Assembly: GCA_012965445.1 (NCBI GenBank)
Contig: DTSJ01000221.1
Coordinates: forward strand, 1-11,199
From: Candidatus Hydrogenedentota bacterium
Lineage (GTDB): Bacteria; Hydrogenedentota; Hydrogenedentia; Hydrogenedentiales; GCA-2746185
Length of the DNA: 11,199 bases
Direction: 5' to 3'
Notes under the pieces: model-generated
Seen by the model: the letters and a program-made list of their open reading frames with translations, nothing else
What the model was told of the DNA's origin: nothing
Database searches by the model: none
Position numbers and translations under genes: made by a program
Part shown: one piece after another, positions 7,874-11,199 of the stretch
Layout: each line of letters begins with the position of its first letter
Position numbering within the stretch: the first letter of the stretch is position 1

Positions 7874-8036
7874 TCAGGGTGCCGATGAACTTTCATCGGA
7901 AGTTGTCGTGCCGAAACACCAAAGCATGACTATTATGACGAAGACCAGTGTAAACATCGATATCATAGCACCGACACCATGGGCGAAATTCGAATCGGAT
8001 CTCATGAGTTCCAGCAGGTACCATAACGGCGTAGGG
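7874..8036 (-). pseudogene. Decayed C-terminal fragment of a YfhO-like protein
   Basis: Reading leftward, one frame gives YAVMVPAGTHEIRFEFRPW, the typical C-terminal extracytoplasmic strand of YfhO-family proteins. The next frame gives GVGAMISMFTLVFVIIVMLW, a final membrane helix, and ends at TGA 7876-7874. Both parts align with the intact protein end at 11029-11199; for example, 17 bases at 7981-7997 are identical to 11144-11160. Relative to that copy, 14 bases are missing between 7979 and 7981, where the intact copy has CCA repeats 14 bases apart, which explains the frameshift. Stops appear directly upstream (TGA at 8039-8037), and the several hundred residues expected before this point are absent. 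It lies convergent to SGNH-2 and downstream of the methyltransferase, as a relic of a deleted paralogue. Confidence 0.75.
7882..7899. repeat. 7-bp perfect stem, 4-base loop in the convergent junction
   Basis: CCGATGA at 7882-7888 pairs with TCATCGG at 7893-7899 around ACTT, 25 bases after the SGNH-2 stop. No T-run follows on either strand, so it is at best a weak end-of-transcript structure. It lies inside the YfhO remnant and may simply be leftover coding sequence. Confidence 0.35.
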
Positions 8037-8040
8037 TCAA

Positions 8041-8434
8041 AAAACTCAGCCTAGTTCAAAATATCTTCGAAATGTGTACTGAAGTATGGTGAAAATCCTG
8101 AATATGATTGCGAATTCCGCTATTTCACCCGCAAATCTATAGTTCGGCGAGAATTTGAAAATAGTGCATTAATACTAACCAAAAGCTGCGCGCTATAAAA
8201 ATACCACCCTCAAAGGCAACGTCAAGTGCAAATCCAGTTTGATTTCAAAGAGTTAAGGAGACGGGAGTTTCGCCGTTCAGTCTGTTTTCCGTTTTTCGAA
8301 CCAAATGGGGGAGGAGATCCGCAATCCTTCAATATTTTCTTGTTGCTATTGACGTTCACTCGTTCTATTTTCGCCACAAGCTACGCTCATAATCATACTG
8401 AACCGTACGCGGCCATAATAAAAATATCCTCGTA
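8041..8434. other. AT-rich gap with no supportable gene
   Basis: This 394-base stretch lies between the YfhO remnant and the methyltransferase end. A 70-codon plus-strand frame at 8226-8438 has no ribosome site and no recognisable motif, and it overlaps the end of the methyltransferase. I could not extend the YfhO similarity into it. A weak promoter-like pair on the minus strand, TTGACG at 8225-8220 and TATTTT at 8203-8198 with 16 bases between, points into the remnant. It is probably what is left where the body of a YfhO gene was lost. Confidence 0.5.
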
Positions 8435-9127
8435 CTAAGGTATGTTTTCCCAAATGCCCACGACGGTTTTACCGAGTCGGTGTCCCGTGATCGGGTCAAT
8501 AATCTTGGATACTGGGACGATGCGTTTGTCCCAGGTATTGATCTGTTTCGCAGTCGGTGTTGAACTTCGAAGGATGAGTCGGTTTGCCAGGGACGCTAGC
8601 ATACCGACTGAATCCAAATAGATTAGTTGCTTCCTCACAAGATGCGTCGGGATGACGTCTCGTAAAGAGCGTTGGGTGTAGCGTCGGTAATGGCCCATAG
8701 AGGCGTCAAAGGGGCTAAAGAGCCAATTGTGTGCTGGCACAAGTATAATGAGTTGACCGCCGGGTTTAAGTCGGCGGGCCGCGAGTTCGAGTTCCTCTCG
8801 ATCATCTTCGATGTGTTCAATCACATCGATGTAGAAAATCGCATCGAAGAGTGCGGCGTCCGGCAGATCCCGAATGGTTCCGTGCACGATATGTCCCGAA
8901 AACTCTGCTGCCAGGCCGTCGATTGAGGTTTGAAGTGAAGCGATGAGTTCGGAATCAGGCTCAACGCAGACCCAGGAATCAACCGTGGGGCGGTAGAGGT
9001 GTCGAAGATTTCCTCCGGTGCCTGCACCGACTTCGAGGACGTCACCGTGTATGAACTCGGAGAGAAATGAAGCCCAGTAGGACTTCCAATTGGTTGCGTT
9101 CTCAAATAAGTCGAGTTCTGTTTTCAT
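8435..9127 (-). CDS. Class I SAM-dependent methyltransferase
   Basis: This is a 230-residue soluble protein with a Rossmann-type methyltransferase core. VLEVGAGTG at 30-38 is the SAM-binding glycine loop, and Glu56 in VCVEPD is the acidic residue that binds the ribose. DVIEHIEDD at 101-109 and LKPGGQLIILVPAH at 120-133 are the later core motifs. GHYRRYTQ near 145-152 is typical of methyltransferases found beside polyprenyl-phosphate glycosyltransferases. ATG 9127 is chosen, giving an 8-base gap to the upstream GT2 gene. An in-frame TTG at 9139 would overlap the GT2 stop by four bases and add four residues, and the AAGGA there fits neither start perfectly. The acceptor is unknown: a sugar, a lipid-linked intermediate or a small molecule are all possible. 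The context suggests a role in glycan precursor modification, but this rests on neighbourhood alone. Confidence 0.88.
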   Translation of the reverse strand: MKTELDLFENATNWKSYWASFLSEFIHGDVLEVGAGTGGNLRHLYRPTVDSWVCVEPDSELIASLQTSIDGLAAEFSGHIVHGTIRDLPDAALFDAIFYIDVIEHIEDDREELELAARRLKPGGQLIILVPAHNWLFSPFDASMGHYRRYTQRSLRDVIPTHLVRKQLIYLDSVGMLASLANRLILRSSTPTAKQINTWDKRIVPVSKIIDPITGHRLGKTVVGIWENIP

Positions 9128-9135
9128 GGCCTCAT

Positions 9136-10110
9136 TCAATCCTTCTCGGAATAGAGACTGAGCGTATCGGCGATGTAGATTGCATAGTCGCGCGACGACG
9201 TAATGTTTGACTTGTCAGAATTACCAATAATAAAGGAAACGAAAGAAAATGATGCGATCAACATTTGTGAACAAAACAGGAAGGTCATCCCCGTCCCCGA
9301 GATGAGAGATTCGTTAGTCACTTCATCGCTAGCGAAACCGATGTAAGTAAGCCAGGAAATTACGCTGATTAAGGATGCACCTATACAGAGTATCGTCATC
9401 CGTACGCCCACTATGGCACCGAACACTGAAACGGCACTAAGGCCGTGCGTCACCAGAGCGATATAATTCATCGTCGGTTTGCCAGCCCATCGGGTGCCGC
9501 GCTTGGTTGGAATCAGATCCCGAGGTGTGCGTACGAGGTATACTGTTGCGGCATAATGAGTCCATAATTCGGGGCGGATGACCAAACGATCGAGCTGAGT
9601 GAAGGGAATTATGCTGAAGTTACCGACGCGCACCGAATGGCCGGTCAAAACACGCATCAACCCTTTGTACAGCGTGTAAAACAAGAGAAAAGTGAGTCCC
9701 TCAGACCGCTTCGTTCGTTCGGCAAAGACGATGGAGGAGTGCTGCAAATCGCGAATACGTTCAACGAGTCGAGCCGCATCCGCAGGGGTGTCTTCACCAT
9801 CCGCATCCATAACAAGCACGGCTTCGCAGGCAATGTGTTGATGAACATAGCTCAATCCGATAGCAATTGCCCGTTGATGCCCCATGTTTCCCCGTAATCG
9901 AAGGCAGCGGATTTCACGGATGCATTGTGCGTTCCAGCCCTTTGTGTTTAACACCACCGGTTCGACAGAGCCATCGTCCACTGCCACTATCGTAATTGGC
10001 GATCCGCAATTGGACAAGGTGTCATCGAGTTCTCTAACCAATATATCGAGGCTTGCTGCATCGTTGTATACAGGCACGATCACGACAATGTCGTTGTCGG
10101 GAGAATTCAT
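9136..10110 (-). CDS. GT2 glycosyltransferase, DPM1/CsbB/GtrB-like, with two C-terminal membrane helices
   Basis: This 324-residue protein has a cytoplasmic GT-A domain: VPVYND at 12-17, VDDGS near 44-48, GNMGHQRA near 74-81, and DADGED at 102-107 with Asp102 and Asp104 as the metal/nucleotide-sugar motif. GTRWAGKPTMNYIALVTHGL near 205-224 matches the conserved region before the membrane part, and two hydrophobic helices follow at about 236-259 and 273-296. Enzymes of this architecture transfer a sugar from a nucleotide donor to polyprenyl phosphate on the inner face of the membrane. That lipid-sugar is the kind of donor used by YfhO-type GT-C proteins, two of which lie at the window edges. 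ATG 10110 is chosen; GTG 10116 in frame is possible, and neither has a good ribosome site. It is in the same direction and closely spaced with methyltransferases on both sides, so is probably co-transcribed. Sugar identity cannot be read. Confidence 0.9.
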   Translation of the reverse strand: MNSPDNDIVVIVPVYNDAASLDILVRELDDTLSNCGSPITIVAVDDGSVEPVVLNTKGWNAQCIREIRCLRLRGNMGHQRAIAIGLSYVHQHIACEAVLVMDADGEDTPADAARLVERIRDLQHSSIVFAERTKRSEGLTFLLFYTLYKGLMRVLTGHSVRVGNFSIIPFTQLDRLVIRPELWTHYAATVYLVRTPRDLIPTKRGTRWAGKPTMNYIALVTHGLSAVSVFGAIVGVRMTILCIGASLISVISWLTYIGFASDEVTNESLISGTGMTFLFCSQMLIASFSFVSFIIGNSDKSNITSSRDYAIYIADTLSLYSEKD

Positions 10111-10143
10111 CGGCACGGCGTACTTATTGTATGCAACATAGAA

Positions 10144-10929
10144 TTAGCCATACTTCCCTCCGTAGACCGTATAAGCACTCCATGGCAACCGGGCTCGTCC
10201 CATCGCGGTGCCCCGTTTAACAAGCCAAGAAGGAATGGATTCCAGGCTTTTTCGAGGGGGAAAGAGGCCGATGTTGCCCATGCGAACCTTGCCGTTTTCT
10301 TCTGGGGCCAATCGATTCCGCATTCCGGGTCGCCACATTTTGGATTCTTCGGAGAAACTCATTCCAGATGTGAGCGCAATTTGGACGGGATACATCGGGT
10401 TTAAGGGATTGGGTTCCAGAAAGAACCAGCCTCGAAAAGACTCGTTGGCCGCTGCAATACCTTCGATGGCCGAGCGCAGATGATCCAGGGATTTTTCGTC
10501 TAAATGATGCAGTACGTGAAACCCGCAGAGCGGAGAAACATCGGAATACTGTTCCACCAACTCTTCGACGCCCGCGCATTGGGGTGTAAGTGCGCTGCAA
10601 TCTGGGAGCCGTTCGATCAATCTGTTATACATCACAGGATCTGGCTCGGTCGCAATGACTTGATAGCCGCGCTCCAATAGAAGTTCGGTATATCGCCCGC
10701 TCCCAGCGCCTACTTCCAGCACACGCTCGTTTTCACAGACCCCGAATACGTCTCGAAGCAAATGGTTCATCATGAGCGCATGATGTTCATCCTGAACATG
10801 CGTATCCAAGTAATCATGTGCATCGAGATCTCGGTAGGTCGTACTTAGGTCGCTCATGCGAGTATCGCTCTCTTTAGGTTGGATCCGCAATTTTTCGTTT
10901 AACGAAGAAAAACATCGGATTGTGCGCAT
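10144..10929 (-). CDS. Class I SAM-dependent methyltransferase
   Basis: A 261-residue methyltransferase-like protein. VLEVGAGSG at 70-78 is the SAM-binding loop, and Glu95 in ATEPDP is the ribose-binding acid. GFHVLHHL at 136-143 corresponds to motif IV, and FFLEPNP at 169-175 to the following core strand. The C-terminal third (GMRNRLAPEE to FPPRK) is unlike the other methyltransferase here, so the two are not recent duplicates. ATG 10929 opens the longest frame. ATG 10857 (MSDLSTTYRDLDAHDYLD) is a plausible alternative, because the extra 24 residues are not recognisable domain sequence. It is first in the leftward run methyltransferase, GT2, methyltransferase, with about 30 bases to the GT2 gene. 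The acceptor is unknown; modification of a sugar or of a polyprenyl-linked intermediate would fit the context. Confidence 0.87.
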   Translation of the reverse strand: MRTIRCFSSLNEKLRIQPKESDTRMSDLSTTYRDLDAHDYLDTHVQDEHHALMMNHLLRDVFGVCENERVLEVGAGSGRYTELLLERGYQVIATEPDPVMYNRLIERLPDCSALTPQCAGVEELVEQYSDVSPLCGFHVLHHLDEKSLDHLRSAIEGIAAANESFRGWFFLEPNPLNPMYPVQIALTSGMSFSEESKMWRPGMRNRLAPEENGKVRMGNIGLFPPRKSLESIPSWLVKRGTAMGRARLPWSAYTVYGGKYG

Positions 10930-10953
10930 TGGCTAGGCCAATACGTAGGGTGT

Positions 10954-10982
10954 AGTATCTCACGTTTACAGTCGCTATACAA
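10954..10982 (-). promoter_or_regulatory. Candidate promoter for the methyltransferase/GT2 run
   Basis: On the minus strand TTGTAT at 10982-10977 and GATACT at 10959-10954 are 17 bases apart, matching three and four of six consensus bases. A start near 10947 would leave about 17 bases before ATG 10929. The upstream YfhO-like gene ends 99 bases away in the same direction, so read-through from it is an alternative. Confidence 0.25.
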
Positions 10983-11028
10983 ATACGCCGCACACGTTCC
11001 CGCGTATCAGCCGACAATAACACGGTGT

Positions 11029-11199
11029 TCACGATGACACGGAACCTTCAATGTCCGATATTCTGCCGAAACGCCAGAATATCGCAGGGATCACGAAGAC
11101 CAGCGTAACAAACGTTGTGCCGACACCAACGTAAACGCGCCACGGGCGAAATTCGAATCGAACTTCATGGTCATCCGATGCAGCGAACGTCTGGGAGGA
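11029..11199 (-). CDS. C-terminal end of a YfhO-like membrane protein (N-terminus beyond right edge)
   Basis: A frame open at the right edge reads leftward for 56 residues to TGA 11031-11029. HEVRFEFRPW is the family's last extracytoplasmic strand. It is followed by VYVGVGTTFVTLVFVIPAIF as the final membrane helix and a short charged cytoplasmic tail. The similarity to the remnant at 7874-8036, at both protein and base level, shows that the two were paralogues. The protein would be a GT-C enzyme using polyprenyl-linked sugar, which fits the GT2 gene downstream in the same direction. The evidence is a short C-terminal piece only, so the family call rests on this end and on the remnant's additional VPAGTHEIRFEF sequence. 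Whether it equals or differs from the copy at the left edge cannot be judged, because the visible parts do not overlap. Confidence 0.72.
   Translation of the reverse strand, partial: SSQTFAASDDHEVRFEFRPWRVYVGVGTTFVTLVFVIPAIFWRFGRISDIEGSVSS

Noticed and set aside
8226..8438. 70-codon plus-strand frame in the convergent gap
   Set aside because: There is no ribosome site, no motif and low-complexity composition, and it runs into the 3' end of the methyltransferase on the other strand.
1..11199. CRISPR array, tRNA, IS element or attachment site
   Set aside because: No regularly spaced repeats, cloverleaf-type sequence, transposase frame or flanking terminal repeats were seen; the only long-range repeat is the YfhO C-terminal similarity.

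Overview
The window looks like an envelope-glycan locus from a bacterium that I cannot name. Base composition is near even, spacing is dense, and gene starts are mostly ATG. The gene families (YfhO-like GT-C membrane proteins, a DPM1/CsbB-like GT2, AlgI-like MBOAT acyltransferases with SGNH partners, SAM methyltransferases) occur widely in bacteria, so they do not fix the phylum. There is no tRNA, rRNA, IS element or CRISPR array that I can support.

Layout. (1) Bases 1-1817, minus strand: N-terminal 605 residues of a YfhO-like polytopic membrane protein, open at the left edge. (2) 1818-2121: divergent intergenic region with a perfect 10-bp inverted repeat followed by a T-run, and a candidate sigma70-type promoter at 2024-2052. 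(3) 2122-7857, plus strand: two successive MBOAT plus SGNH pairs. MBOAT-1 overlaps SGNH-1 by 29 bases. After a 242-base gap with its own candidate promoter comes MBOAT-2, frameshifted at an A9 run, and then SGNH-2 two bases after it. (4) 7858-8434: convergent gap holding a decayed C-terminal fragment of a YfhO-like gene, minus strand, followed by AT-rich sequence with no convincing gene. (5) 8435-10929, minus strand: a tight run of methyltransferase, GT2 glycosyltransferase and methyltransferase (transcription order right to left). (6) 11029-11199, minus strand: the last 56 codons of another YfhO-like protein, open at the right edge.

How the parts may work together (inference). CsbB-type GT2 enzymes load a sugar onto a polyprenyl phosphate carrier, and YfhO-type GT-C proteins use such lipid-linked sugars outside the membrane. 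MBOAT/SGNH pairs move acyl groups across the membrane and place them on extracellular sugars. The two methyltransferases could modify the sugar or the lipid precursor. The window therefore reads as a decoration locus that glycosylates, O-acylates and perhaps methylates a surface glycan.

The most notable points are the A9 frameshift in MBOAT-2, the YfhO remnant with a 14-base deletion between CCA repeats relative to its intact relative at the right edge, and the sharp base-composition change inside MBOAT-1.
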